Origin: Cercozoa sp. M6MM
Taxonomy: Eukaryota; Endomyxa: Ascetosporea
NCBI GenBank assembly: GCA_040357565.1
Contig: JBDODJ010000006.1
Reading direction: 5' to 3' (one strand)
DNA length: 64,000 nt
Position 1 is the first letter of the stretch, and every line of letters begins with the position of its first letter. Below the pieces are notes generated by a model. That model ran no database searches, was not told the DNA's origin, and was given only the letters and a program-made list of their open reading frames with translations. This document shows positions 24,450 through 35,499 of the stretch, piece after piece. A program made the translations under genes and the position numbers.

Positions 24450-25595
24450 ATGTCGGCCAACCTGACGCTGTCGGCGGCGCAAGCCGACGGGTTCTACAAC
24501 CCCCCGACGTGGGATCCGGTATAGCCCTTTTACTGAAAGATCAAAATTTTTGTTTGTAGTTACCTTTTTTGTGTTTCGTAGTCGCAACAGTCGCGCGATA
24601 GATTTCAGGGAAGTCGTGGTGCAAATCAGTTTCAACAACGCGGTATTGTTCGATTCGAGCTGCCATGGGCCGTGTGGTGCAACGGCTGTGAGGCGCACAT
24701 TGCGCGTGGTGTGCGCTTCAACGCCAAGAAAACGCGCGCTGGCAACTATTTCAGCACGGCGATCTGGCGCTTCAACATGACTTGTCCGCACTGCAAGCAC
24801 CCTTTCGAGGTGCAAACCGACCCGGCCAATCGAGACCTCAAGTGCGTCAGCGGTTTGCGGCAGAAGGTGACTGCGAAGCGCACCGATGCTCTGGCGCTGC
24901 AGCGACTGCGCGAGGAAGCCGAAGCTGTTCGCAACGATCCTCTTGCTCAGCTTGAGCAGCGCGAAGACGACAAACGCGCTCAGCAGATCAAACGTGACGC
25001 CGTTGAAATAATGCGCAACATTCACGAAGCACAGGGACGTGAAGACGACTTCAAGCTCAACTGTACGCTACCGTTTCCGTTATGTGGAGCGCTATGTTCA
25101 GTTTTACTGTTTTGGGTGTTGATTGCGCAGCCAAGATGCGAAGTTTGTTGCGAGTGCGACGAAAACACGCAGAGGCAGCACAAGGCCGTATCTCCCGTTC
25201 CGGTGGACTCAACATTGCACTCGCCGAGCCATCAGCAGACGACAGCTTGAATGCCCTCCAGGCGCTGGCGAGCCGACCCGCAAAGAAGCGACGCGTCACA
25301 CGCGATGTCAAGTGCGTTGCTCTTCCTTTTTTTGATGCATAGGATGTTCACACTTCTTTTCGACAGGAATGCTCGGAGGCGATGGCGAAAGTTGATCAGC
25401 GAGAGCGCTCGAGCGGACGCAGAACTGCCGCCACTCGAACCCGATCCGGAAGTGGTTTCGCCTACAGAGGACATCGAGTGCATCAAGCACGCGCCTGCCT
25501 CTTCCAGCGTGAACGCCGATGTTTCCGATCGACGAAAGCGTTTACGTTCAAGTGCGCTGGTGGCCTACAGTGACAGTGACGGTGATTCAGACTAG
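24450..25595 (+). CDS. CCDC130: CCDC130/YJU2 (CWC16) family splicing factor
   Basis: These proteins act with the spliceosome around the first catalytic step. Four exons join into MSANLTLSAAQADGFYNPPTWDP, a Gln/Arg linker, then the core IVRFELPWAVWCNGCEAHI. Next come GVRFNAKKTRAGNYFSTAIW and MTCPHCKHPFEVQTDPANRD. The two CxxC pairs (CNGC and CPHC) form the predicted zinc site. The exon junction N|SKMRSLLRVRRKHAEAAQ reproduces the family's DDFxLNSxLRxxFR motif. The C-terminus is acidic and disordered and ends YSDSDGDSD. Four-Cys spacing, the QTDPANRD motif and the N-terminal YxPPxxDP make the family certain. CCDC130/Saf4 is favoured over CCDC94/Yju2 because of the longer acidic tail. Confidence 0.88.
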
Positions 25596-25943
25596 TCACT
25601 GAGAATTGTAACCGTGGAAAATGCGCGGTATCGCGTCGTTCCACTGGTACTCCACCAATTCGATCCACCAATTCGATCGAGGTTGGTTTGCGTCGCGTCG
25701 GTCGGGTTTGCGCGCGCCGGCGTCGCGTTGGTTTGCAATTCTGATTTATTTATAATTATTAGTGACTCTGTTCGGTTCCTCGGCCCGGGACGTAAAACAA
25801 CGCAATTCCGACCAGATTCGGTTACGACAGGAGCTTGTCGATCAAATCAACAGTTGCTTTTCTGTCTGCGGCTGCCTTTGATAGTTTCTTTTCACGCTGG
25901 GGTTTCAGCAGTTCCGAACGGAACATGACTACAATGTGCACAT
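25596..25943. other. Convergent 3' spacer
   Basis: The CCDC130-like and CFAP100-like genes end toward each other here. The plus-strand frame at 25614-25928 is not supported by any feature. It contains a repeated GATCCACCAATTC-type duplication near 25655-25680 that looks incidental. Confidence 0.4.
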
Positions 25944-27745
25944 CTAAAAATCCCGCCCCAGTTTGAGTATCGTATGCAATGCAGGTGTACCAGGCTTGTT
26001 TTTCTTTGTTGGTTTGACTGCCTTCGAGCGCTCGATTGATCTACAACAACATTGACAGACTGAGGATAGACAGGTCGCGGGACATTCTACCTTTGCAATC
26101 GCATCTCGTTTGCGAGTGCCTTTGCTTCAGCTGTCTCCCGTCGCACGCGGTTTCTACGACCCAGTTCGAACCTTTTCTCATGCGCAGTAACGAAGTCGGG
26201 TGGTATCTTCCTGCGGTAGCTGATAAGTTCTTCAAGTTTGTTCTCAATTGCCGTCATTTTCTGTCAGTTCAGACAATAGACAATAGAGGTCATGCGTAAC
26301 GTACATACATGCATACATACATACATACATACATACATACATACATACATACATACATACATTACATACATACCGTAATGGCCGAAGCATCTGATGCTGC
26401 GTGGAAGCCACAGCGACGGTAGGTTTCGTTGACTTTTTTGCTCAGTATATCGAGCAAAAAGCGCTGATCTTCAACGCTAATCCCGGCAGAAGTAGTGGCC
26501 GACGTCTCTCGAAGCTGCGCGAGGTTCTGTTCGTGTTCGTGCAACGTCTTTCGCAATTGTTCCACCTCCATTTGCTTCTTCACTCTTTCTCGCTCAGCCC
26601 TTTGGAACAACTCGTCGTGCCTTGCGCGCATCTCAGCTTGTGTCCCCTCAATTTCTTGACAGCTTTGGATCAAGAAGAGATTCTTTTCCTCGAGCTGTTT
26701 AAAAACTTCCATTAAAGCATCAGGCGAGTCAAAGTAAAGGGGCAGTTTTCTTCTCGACTTTTTGCTCTCAGTATTTTCTTCCATAGCTGTCTGAGTGTCT
26801 CGCTCGATGACTTCCTTTAGCTCCTTCAGCATGCGCCGAGCGGCCTTCAGGCCCGATTCGTCCTCCGAAGACACGGAGGAACCTCCATCGTCCGAAGCTT
26901 CCTCTCCAAGAACCAAATCCTTGCTCTTCGTCGAATCGCTCTGTTCTTTCGCAATGAGGTGAACATGCTCTGGCGGAGGAACGATGCCACGCTCTGCCAA
27001 CCACTCCAAGGGTGTGCAACTGTTCAAAAAACGACGGTACTTCAGACACTGCTCAAGCGACCCCCGCAGGCGCAAGATGTCGTTTCTGATGCGACCCACA
27101 TCATGCTGGAGTTTCTTGAGCTCGTTCGTGGCTTCCTGTTTTTCCATTGAGGCCTTTTCGTGTCGCTGGATGCTGTCATGTGCGAGCTTGTCGTTTTCCT
27201 TCAAAAACGCATCGAACTTAACCGCATCCTCTTCAAGCAGCTTCTCGGCTCGCGTCAGCGCCGCTTCTTTTTCCAACGCGGCGGCTTCAAGTTTCCTCAT
27301 TTCTTCGTGTTTGATGTTCAGTGACATTTGCATGAGGAACATATCACGCTTCTTTTTTATCATCTCGCTGATGCTTTCTGACTCGCGTTGAACCGCTTCC
27401 ATCGCTTGCTCTTTTCGGTCTGAAGCACGGTGCGCCACTTCGAGTGACTTACTGTTGCAGATTCGTTTTGAGCCTTTCCTGCGCCTTACCGCGTCCTGTA
27501 CCACAGCACTCGGCTTGGCCTCTTCGCCGACGCGCTCCCATATCTTCTTCCGCGACCTAAGTTCTCGCTTCGCTTGCCTCTTTTTCTTCTCCGACTCGCG
27601 GGCTGGAGTCTCTTATTTTTAATCCAAAGCTCAAAGAATACAAAATTGAACTACCCTTTACAAGCTCTGCATTCGACGGGACTCGAAATGGGTTGCTGCC
27701 GTCAGAAGCGCTACTTTGCTTCTCAAGAGAGCTTTGGCTGCTCAT
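25944..27745 (-). CDS. CFAP100: CFAP100/CCDC37-like axonemal protein
   Basis: This protein is part of the MIA complex in ciliary axonemes and is inferred to regulate inner-arm dynein. The start MSSQSSLEKQSSASDGSNPF carries NPFRVP, as in the family. An intron at 27606-27654 (approximately) joins this to TPARESEKKKRQAKRELRS. The central domain is diagnostic: MFLMQMSLNIKHEEMRKLE, then EKLLEEDAVKFDAFLKENDK, and CLKYRRFLNSCTPLEWL (DUF4200 type). A second coiled coil runs from MEVFKQLEEKNLFLIQSCQE to the LRKTLHEHEQNLAQLRE region. The last exons end LGRDF at a TAG (25944-25946). One intron consists almost entirely of a GTAT-type repeat. The gene supports a motile-cilium stage. Confidence 0.85.
26302..26373 (-). 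repeat. (GTAT)n tetranucleotide array forming a CFAP100 intron
   Basis: On the plus strand this is a CATA repeat of about 70 bp. On the CFAP100 coding strand it reads GTATGTATGTAATGTATG and onward, starting at the 5' splice donor after the exon ending SDASAIT. Many units contain a GTATGT donor-like sequence. Confidence 0.9.
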
Positions 27746-28162
27746 GACGCCAAAGCTGAAAGCACAGTGCGGGCCCCAGTTCGACATCGCGATAGAAAAT
27801 TGGGAGAAACGCTTCACTCAGCAGTTTCAACATTCTACTGCCCTCACTGCCCTCAGAGGCAGTGTGCATTTTCCCTGTAATATTATACCTCGTGTCAGGT
27901 CCTGTATTTCCCTGTACTTGTACTTCCGCGCCGTGCAGATTGGAAAGATAATGATCGATCGCTCCACAAACCGGTGGGTGGTGCACGAGAGCATTTGAAT
28001 ACACAAGCGTCAGAGCGATCCAGCAAGTGCTTGCTTGTGCTGAATCAGCCCAGGTTTTACGTACAGCGCTAAGCCGCCATTTGAAGGTTACAAGCGCTGG
28101 ATAAACTGTGCTACAGGAGTTATTGATATTGTGCAGATCTCCACTGCTGTTGGAGCACTGAG
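27746..28162. other. Divergent promoter interval
   Basis: A region of 417 bp lies between two divergent starts (CFAP100 and the GIDE-domain gene). The 101-codon frame at 27693-27998 overlaps the CFAP100 first exon on the other strand and shows no features, so I do not call it. Confidence 0.4.
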
Positions 28163-28535
28163 ATGTGGCTTTGGGGAACGGCCGGTTTCATCAGTCTCGC
28201 CTGCGCGCATTTCCTGGCGCGCAGTGCTGAAAAGTCGGATGCCAATGGTACCTGAAATCCAGCGATACTTAGCATACCTGCACCGCACAACATGTCAAGC
28301 TGACTGCAGCGAAGGAGCTTTCGATGATGCCTCTCATGAGGCTGGGCGAATTGCTTCGCTCCAGCGAAGGTGAAGAAATCGAAGGAAGCACTGCGCACTT
28401 CCGAAGTGCGTTGCAAAGCGGTGAATCACGGCGTGTTTTGCTCAAGGGATGCCTGCAGGCATTTGGCAACCGTCCGTTGTTAAACTCACCAATGACAGCC
28501 AAGCCCGTGCTTGGTTTCGAGTCGGTACGTAATCC

Positions 28536-28628
<93 letters not shown>

Positions 28629-29642
28629 TGTGTGTGCGTGTGTGTTGCAGAAAGTCGTTCGCGTGATCGAGCAAAAGGTAGTCGAGGAGCGCACACGTTC
28701 GCGATCCCGCTCGCCGTCCAACTCGCGGTACAACGAGCACAATTTGCGTATCTGTATTCCACCCATATACCGTGGGTAGCACCGAGTCCGGTGATAGTTC
28801 GGGCAAAAGTCGTCGCGAGCGCACAAGGGTACTTTCTCACTGCATCATTCTTGATGTGAGCAAGGTCTGTATCTTTCAGGAAACGACAAAGCGAACGCGA
28901 TGGGAACGCAAAGAGCATTCCGTTCTCGACCAATGTACATCTTGACATGGACTGTATGTGTGTGTGTGTGTGTGCGTGTGTGTGTGTATGTGTGTGTGTG
29001 TGTGTGTGTATGCGTGTAGCCACGAGTATTCCAGTGGCCCTGAACGATGGCACTGGCTCGGCGCGCCTGCTCGACAACTGCCGAGTCATGAAGCTGTCGC
29101 AGTCGGCCTACAAGACATGGATGCCGATGGAGGACGCCAGCAAGGACAACGGCGGCAGAGGCTCTGGTCTGGCACTCGACCTTTCCGGTGGTTTGCACTT
29201 CCGTATGGGCAATGTCGACCTGTCGCTCGACGCTCACAGCGGTAACGACCGTCGTACCATTGGTCTACGTGCTGAGGTACCTGATAGTTCAGAAAATACA
29301 CCACACAATGGGGGGGGTATACATATGTGCTACAGGAAAGTGTGCTCGATGTGGGCACTGAGGTGATCTTCGTTGGTGACGCTCGCGTTGATATCGATGG
29401 ATCGCTTGTGCTGTCACAACCGTCTGATGTACCTCTGTTCTTTCAAATGCTAGTACTCCACATTCGTGTTGTCTTTGTTAATATAGGGCAACTTCGTGCT
29501 CACTACTAAGTCGCTGCACGAGGTCCGTGACGGCCTGCAAAATGATGCAAGCATCGGCCGCAACGTTGCCAATGTGCTTCGTGCTGTCGGCGTGGCTTCT
29601 CTCGGCGTGGCCGTGCACTCTTTTCTAACGGTGAAGGAGTGA
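28163..29642 (+). CDS. GIDE-domain membrane protein (MUL1/MAPL-related) lacking a RING finger
   Basis: The start gives a hydrophobic anchor, MWLWGTAGFISLACAHFLAR. A GIDE domain follows: RRVLLKGCLQAFGNRPLL, then RVIEQKETTKRTRWERKEHS, and the signature IPVALNDGTGSARLLDNCRV. The later part has VLDVGTEVIFVGDARVD and GNFVLTTKSLHEVRDGL, then a second hydrophobic helix, NVLRAVGVASLGVAVHSFL. The protein stops at KE. In MUL1 and plant SPL1-type proteins a RING finger would follow, but none is encoded before the stop at 29640-29642. The architecture is therefore two membrane helices flanking a GIDE domain, like prokaryotic GIDE proteins. Two introns carry long TG repeats, and the intron at about 28677-28879 is longer than typical. 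The lack of RING argues against E3 ligase activity. Confidence 0.72.
28537..28645 (+). repeat. (TG)n microsatellite in a GIDE-gene intron
   Basis: A nearly pure TG run of about 105 bp with TATG and GCG interruptions reaches to the acceptor TTGCAG. It is TG on the coding strand. Confidence 0.95.
28955..29018 (+). repeat. (TG)n microsatellite in a second GIDE-gene intron
   Basis: A TG run with TATG and GCG interruptions lies between donor GTACATC and acceptor GCGTGTAG. It is again TG on the coding strand. Confidence 0.93.
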
Positions 29643-29861
29643 ACTATGCTGAATTGGTTCCGTCTGAATAATACATTAATAGCGTACTTGCGTTTGACCT
29701 CAATTTACCCCGCCCCCCCTTCTTCGCTTGCGTTGTAGTACCGGACTGGATTGGGCGATAATGTCAGTTATCCTCGCCTGCAGTTGAGTCGGTCGGAAGC
29801 GGATGGATCTTCAGTTAAAGAAAGCTTACGTGAGCAGAAACCAGACCCCACCCTAGCCGGC
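29643..29861. other. Convergent 3' spacer
   Basis: About 220 bp between the ends of the GIDE-domain gene and PP1 inhibitor-2. No gene is visible. Confidence 0.4.
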
Positions 29862-30665
29862 CTAAGAATCGACGTCCTCATCGTCTTCGTCCTTCATTTC
29901 ACTTCGCATACGTTGCACAGCCTTCCACTCGTCGTAGTGCAACTTGCGTCTCGCTTTGAAGTCGCTTTCGTGCTGCTGCAAACGCGTCTCCTCAGAGACG
30001 TCGAAACCGACGTGCTGCTCCGAGTGATCACTGGCGTGGTCGCGACGACGAAGCGACTCGGCGACGAGTCCTTCCAGCGCACTCGCATGCCCGGGCTGGA
30101 TGCCAGTCCCGGGAGTGTCCGACGATGCCGAAGAAACTGAAGACCGTCTTGCTCGTTTGTTGAGCTCAGCTTCGAGTTCAGCACTCGACTGCGCCGGCCC
30201 GAGATCGAAATCGTCCGAGTCGTTCATCTCATCCTGAGCCAAAACAACATCTTTAAACAAAGGATGGGGACCGGGATAAGGGGTACAGGAGAATGGGCCG
30301 GCGCGTGGTATGGCGTTGGCGGCTCATCGATGCGAATATGCGCATACTGTGCCTTCACTTCTTCGTTTGCTGCAAGATTGCCTTCGTCCCACTTCAAGCG
30401 ACGCCGCCGCGTTGTGCTCGACGCCGAACGATTCGAACGCGACTCCGATGCACTCCGACCCTTCTCCGCAACAGTGCGACCCACAAGTCGGTTTCGTTCG
30501 CGGTTCTCTTCCGCAAGCTGAAGGTCCGTCGTCACATCCGACAAACGAGGCACCTCGTCGGCACGCTTATTCTTTAAAATACCTACTCAAGTACAAAAAA
30601 GCAAAAATAGCAATGACCGCAGTGCCATATTTTGCAAACACACCCAAGTGTTCCGGTTTCGACAT
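29862..30665 (-). CDS. PPP1R2: Protein phosphatase 1 inhibitor-2 (IPP-2/GLC8)
   Basis: This intrinsically disordered protein binds and inhibits the PP1 catalytic subunit. Three exons join in frame: MSKPEHLG, then ILKNKRADEVPRL, and finally DEMNDSDDFDLG onward. All three PP1-contact elements are present. The N-terminal GILKNK is created across the first splice junction. The middle element is RLKWDEGNLAANEE followed by RIDEPPTPYH, which contains the GSK3-type Thr-Pro site. The C-terminal RRKLHYDEWKAVQ matches the KLHYNE motif that occupies the PP1 active site. The protein ends in an acidic DEDDEDVDS tail and is a little over 200 residues long. The match is unambiguous. Confidence 0.92.
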
Positions 30666-31584
30666 TCTGTCCCTTCTTGAACACTAAATGGCTAAATAAC
30701 GCACGTTCAAGTGACTCACGTTCCTGGAAATACACCCCTCATTTTCAGGGAATCATGTGAGCCGAAGGCAGTTGCCAGTTGTTGCTGTTTCAGTACTGCA
30801 CAGTAGCGCTGTTTAGGCGGGCATGTCAGCTCGGGACAGTCGTAGCAGAAGCCCGAGGTACTGAGTTCGCCCTGTGCCGTTGTTGGGTCAGTCGACTCGG
30901 AATATGAGCGCGCTCTAAACATTGTGTAAATTTCGCCCATATTCTTCTGACAAAATTTCGGCACACTTTTTAGTTCCACTTGATGACGGTCATTGCCTTG
31001 TGTTCGCACTGGTTCCGTAGACGTCATCATGCGATTGGGTCGCAGTCGGCGGTACGCATACAACAGCCTGAGTGGGTTCAGTTGGGACAGGAGCCGACGC
31101 AGGAGTCAGAGTGCCGCACCAGGCCTGTGGTACGTCGAGCGCATCAAACGGACTCACGAGCTTGTGCTGACGCTCAAGCGTCACGCCCCAGACTCGCCGT
31201 TCTCCTAGCATGCCTAGAATTGTCGGTTGTTGTTCAACAGTTTAAACCGTCCGGTCAGTTTTTTCGAGCTGTATCGATGTTATGGTGGACCAAAAAATAA
31301 AGTAATTATCCAATGATTATAAACCCGAGAGTTCAGAGTTTTTGTGCTCGTTGAAAGCATCAAGCGAAGCAGCATGGTGTCCACCAAAGCTCTGCCTGCC
31401 TTGGCGCTGTTGATCGGTACATCAGGGTGCTTGCTGTGATTTTTGCTGAAGTGATGTAGCTTGGAGTATCGACACCGATTTGCAGGTTGGGTTGGCACAA
31501 GTGTCATGCAGTATCGACAGCCTCCTGCCGAAGTGGTAATGCGAATGCAAAGCTTGTGCTTATGGGAACACTTTCTTTCAACAG
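30666..31584. other. Interval with ambiguous reading frames between two divergent genes
   Basis: Both strands carry open frames of 60-115 codons between 30716 and 31603 but none shows a known domain. The best candidate is listed separately. The rest is probably promoter sequence for PPP1R2 and for the membrane-protein gene starting at 31585. Confidence 0.3.
30716..31211 (-). CDS. Possible small Cys-containing protein, doubtful
   Basis: A minus-strand frame ends in a Cys-rich segment (SGFCYDCPELTCPPKQRYC) before a stop near 30716. An ATG at 31211 opens MLGERRVWGVTLERQHKLV, but I cannot find a donor and acceptor pair that joins this exon to the Cys-rich frame in phase. A plus-strand frame (MRLGRSRRYAYNSLSG, 31028-31208) overlaps it and may be the real gene. 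No family is recognised. Confidence 0.25.
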
Positions 31585-32388
31585 ATGGCAATGTCGATCC
31601 CAACTAACGCTAGCCTGTTTCTCCCTGTGCTTGCACTTCTTTGTACGTTGAACTTAGCCTAACTTTTGGCTGGTCTGACACCCTAACTGTCCCTGTCACT
31701 GCGGGTAGGGTGCGGCATTGTTCTTGGCATCAGCTTCCTGGAAGCGCCGGCCAAGTTCAAGTCCAAGCACGCGAGCCGCGAGGCTCTCATCGACGTAGGT
31801 CGCACCGTCTTCGCCGCACTCCACCGCGTCGAAGTCGTTCTCTCCGTCCGTTCCATCAATTGTCATTGTGAACGAGAGGCAATAGAAGGGTTTTGGTTTG
31901 GTAAAACAGTTGCTCGCTCTGGCAACGGCTTCTGTTGTGACCAGCACGAGTCTCTGGGACCTGCTGTCGATGTGGCGCTTCAATCAACTGTACAGCTTGT
32001 TCCCCCTTGACTAAAATATACTTGCGCCTTCTGTGCTTTCATGCAGTCGCTTCGCCTGCGCTATTGTCGCCGTGCAGCATGTAAGATCTTTTTGCTTTTT
32101 CACTTCTTTGCTTTTAGATATCTGATTTTTTCAGGCCACGTTAATCCCAGCTCTTCAGCGACATGTAATCCCCCCCCCCCCCGTTGCTGACTGCAACTTG
32201 ATAGCTTTGTTGTCGTGCTATAGGCCGACGCAGTCGTGCTCAAGAAGAAGGAATCGCTGGCCAACACGGCCGAGGAGGAGTTTGCGCGCAAGGCGCACCT
32301 GTTCTACATTGCCGTCGAGATCGCCAAGGTCGCCGCACTGCTGTGGTTCGCGTCGGCCGAGCTTAGGTCACTGGCGAACATTCCCTGA
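31585..32388 (+). CDS. Small multi-pass membrane protein, bacterial-type family, function unknown
   Basis: Five exons join into a protein of about 170 residues. Its predicted helices are SLFLPVLALLCGIVLGISF, a second beginning VEVVLSLLALATASVV, a third in RFACAIVAVQH, and a fourth in HLFYIAVEIAKVAALLWFA. The loop between helices 1 and 2 reads FLEAPAKFKSKHASREALI followed by DVGRTVFAALHRVE. The pattern, with membrane-proximal EAPxKF and DVGRxVFxALxRVE, resembles a bacterial family of four-helix inner-membrane proteins, but I do not know a name for it. An intron at about 31828-31893 is required to create helix 2. One intron has a run of about 14 C on the coding strand near 32167-32182. Confidence 0.6.
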
Positions 32389-32608
32389 TTCAGCGCAGTC
32401 AATTGAGTCGAATCCGGCGCACCGATCGACTTCGAAATCGCTCAGGCAACCCCGGTCCCGGTCCATCACGGCGTTTGATCCCAATCCGCCCCGAACCGAC
32501 GCGAACTCCCGTCCGTGAACTTGAAATTTCTGAGCCCTACGTACGCTACTGTTCAGCTACTTTCCTTGACACCCATAGATACAACTAAATTGAATCAGTT
32601 CAGTAAGT

Positions 32609-35499
32609 TTAAAGCGGAGTCGCAGCGGGCGTGAAATCCCCGAGACCGACGCGCACAGCAGCCTTAAGCACAGAGACCCAGGTCTCTCGTTCCTCCTCGC
32701 TCTCGGCAAAGAGTACGAGCGACAGCATCGACATCATCTGCATGCGGTGCTGCTTCTTGCGGCCCGTGCTGGCGTCGCCGTGTTCGCTCTCGTCGCCAAA
32801 GTAGATCTCAAAAGCGAACTCGCCTAGTGTGGCCGAAGCGTGCTCATCGAGTGCGCGCACATTGGCACCTCGCACATCGAGACACCGGTCCTGGCCGGGC
32901 TTGCTGCTGCTTGCGTTCTTCATGTAGGTCAAGAAAGGTCCTGCACGCACAAAAATGAAGCTAACAGAATCAAAATACGGCGACGAAGGCGACAATACCA
33001 CGTAGAACAAAGTAGGCACGCGACAGCGTAGGTGTGCGCTTAAAGAGCGACGACGTGGCACGCTTGAGGTAGCCTTCCATGACAACGCACGGGTACCGCA
33101 GCTGCTTGATCGACGTGCTCCAGGACTGCGAGAACATTGAGTACTTGACCGTCACGGACTGGCGTGGCGGCTGTCGGCGGCTCGTCATTTCAACCGGCAC
33201 TGCGGGTGACGACGTCACGTCGATCTGTGTCACCAGCCTACGTCGCGGGTTCTCTACAGGCGGATACGATTAGTGGGTACACCTATTACCTATGTGTAGT
33301 ATGGATACCAGACTGTTTTGACTTGAGTGCATCGCGTGCCAGTCGCACCGTCACAGGTTGCTGCTCCTGTTCTTGCGCGTCCAGGCGGAAGTGCGAGGCA
33401 ACCGAGTCGGTCTTGCTGTAGCGAGGCGACGGAGTGGTCGAGGCAGAGGACAGCGAGAGTTGCTGTAGCTGGTCCTCCTTGTTCTCATCTGTATCCTCGT
33501 CTTCCTCCCGGTCCTCTCGGTTGTGGCCATAACTGTGCGAGGTGGCACTCTTGACGCGCACTTTGGGCCTACTGTTGCTTGAGCTGTCTTCGTGCGGTCG
33601 CTCGGGCTTGATAAGCTCGTTTACGTTGATACGCATGTCATTGCGTCGCACCTCCTGAATACATGGCAGTTATCATGCCGGTGCTAGGGCAAGGATAGTA
33701 GGTAGAGGGGTGGACAACCGAGAAGGTACCAGCTGCTCCTGCACGAGTGTGCGCACCTGCGCGCAGTCGCCAATATCGGGCAGGAAGGCCACGCGGCCTT
33801 CGACAGCGACGACGCCACGCCAGCTCTTCTGCCGCGCTGCACGTTCTAACAGACACAAGCCTCCGTCCGTCGTTGCACCGTCTTCTCCTGCCACGAGTGT
33901 ATGCGTAGATATGTACTACCTCAGTACTGATCTACCTTAGTGCCTACCTCAGTACAAGACACAAAGGTACGTACCTGACAGACCACTGTCCGAGTGCAAG
34001 TGGGCACGGGAAACAGCGAGAACACTTTCGACTTGGTCAAAGTCGAACTGCTCGGCAACAGTGTCGAGGAAGTCGTAGAACTGCTGCCGCGACTCGAGCT
34101 GACACAACTCACGCTCGTGCGTCAAGAGCATGCCCAGGAAGAGGAGCGACGGCCCAGCCACGCCTTCGCACAGCGTGACATCCACCGCGTGCAATGACAG
34201 GTCCGCGCATGCGAACTGCAACGTGAACAATGGCAGACACCTACAGGCGAAGGGCAGATGGCAAGGGTAGGCAAGCGAGGGGGTGAACAGTATACCAGGC
34301 AAGTGCAACGTTGCCGCACTCGAGTACATCGACGCCGATGGTGTTGTGCAAGTGCTGTGCTAGAGGTGCGTGGTGCTGCGCCAGCCACGAAGCAATCACC
34401 AACATGTGCTGGCGTACGACTCGGCTACTCACAGATCCACCTTTACATATTTATGTAGCTGTCTAGGATAGCACAAGCGGCACCTGCTGTCGCGTTCCAT
34501 GGCACTCTGGATCACTGAAAGGCACAGTGCGACCTCGAACGCGTGTGCAGCGTCACCGTCGGCCACGCACAGTGTCAGTGCGCACAACTCCGGCAAACCA
34601 CTGGGCACGTGCGAGTGCATGTGTGCATGAGCGTGCGTAGCCACAGGCAGGGCGGCGGGCTGATTGTGATCGACAGGCGACTCGCTCAACATGTCGCCCA
34701 GCACGTCCAACGGTGCCCAGATCGATTGCTCCTATTCAGCATATATAACATAGAATACACCGCAATACACAAGAAGTTACATTGTTCATTTTCGCCTTCT
34801 CGCACAGCAATTTGAACGCGCGGATTCGCGCAACCGCAACGGCGACCACCTGCAAAAATAGATATTATAATATAATGTTATAGGAACACCATACTCAAGG
34901 CGTACCAGTTCCTGCAACTCTTCCTTCGAGTACGCAGTCCAGGGACGCGAAGCGCTGTTGCAACAGACGTAGAGGCAACACAAGGAAGCGGAGGACGACT
35001 CTACCCATCGTCGATGAGCCAAGCACCACGCGGACGAGTCGACGGTTGCGTTGCCGTAAAACGCAGAAAGTGCTCGCTGGCATAGCAGTTTTCAAGTCGC
35101 ACCGTGAGCGCATCGCGGAGCGCCGGCGCGAGTTGGCACATGTCGCGCTGGCATGACACAAGACTGATGCCCGTGTCGTCGTCGAACGAATCCAGTGCTT
35201 CTTCCGGGATACCAAGCTGCATATGCGCATCCTACCATACACGTGTTGCGACAATAAGCGCAGCTACCTGTTGTAGTTGAAAACGCGCTGCCTGCCGCCA
35301 CACGCCCGAACGAAAGCGCAAGTCGGCGGGCACGTCTTTCCACAGCTGCAACGCTCATTCAGTCAGGACAACGAGCAGAGCCGGAGAAAACAAATACCAG
35401 CTCACGGAGTTCCATGCGCTGTGACTCCTCTGGGTCCATCACTGGGACCTGGTGTCGCGTGCGACGCGTACCGCGCGTTTTTAAACGCCGGTGCCGCAT
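32609..35499 (-). CDS. TBC-like (RabGAP) domain protein with C-terminal PH domain
   Basis: The C-terminus is a PH domain: MEGYLKRATSSLFKRTP, then RAYFVLRG, FLTYMKNASSS, and a final helix EEERETWVSVLKAAVRV. Upstream is an acidic Ser-rich linker. The N-terminal two thirds look like a divergent TBC domain: LWKDVPADLRFRSGVWRQA, then CQRDMCQLAPALRDAL where IxxDxxR is expected, and SGLPELCALTLCVADGDAAH. The last part reads HHAPLAQHLHNTIGVDVLE followed by LFLGMLLTHEREL. The expected arginine finger (DMCQ instead of DxxR) and the YxQG glutamine (SG) seem absent. Start choice (35499, or an inner Met at MDPEESQRME) is uncertain because a splice acceptor TTTTGCAG precedes it. If TBC is correct, the protein is probably a pseudo-GAP or membrane adaptor. 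Confidence 0.55.

Noticed and set aside
24249-25025. Minus-strand 258-codon open frame
   Set aside because: It is antisense to the CCDC130-like gene, which has clear zinc-binding motifs.
28269-29237. Long His-Thr or Cys-Val reading frames over the TG/CA repeats
   Set aside because: They are translations of dinucleotide repeats with no support from flanking exons, and the repeats lie inside introns of well-supported genes.
28163-29642. Calling the GIDE gene an active E3 ubiquitin ligase
   Set aside because: No RING finger is encoded before the stop codon.
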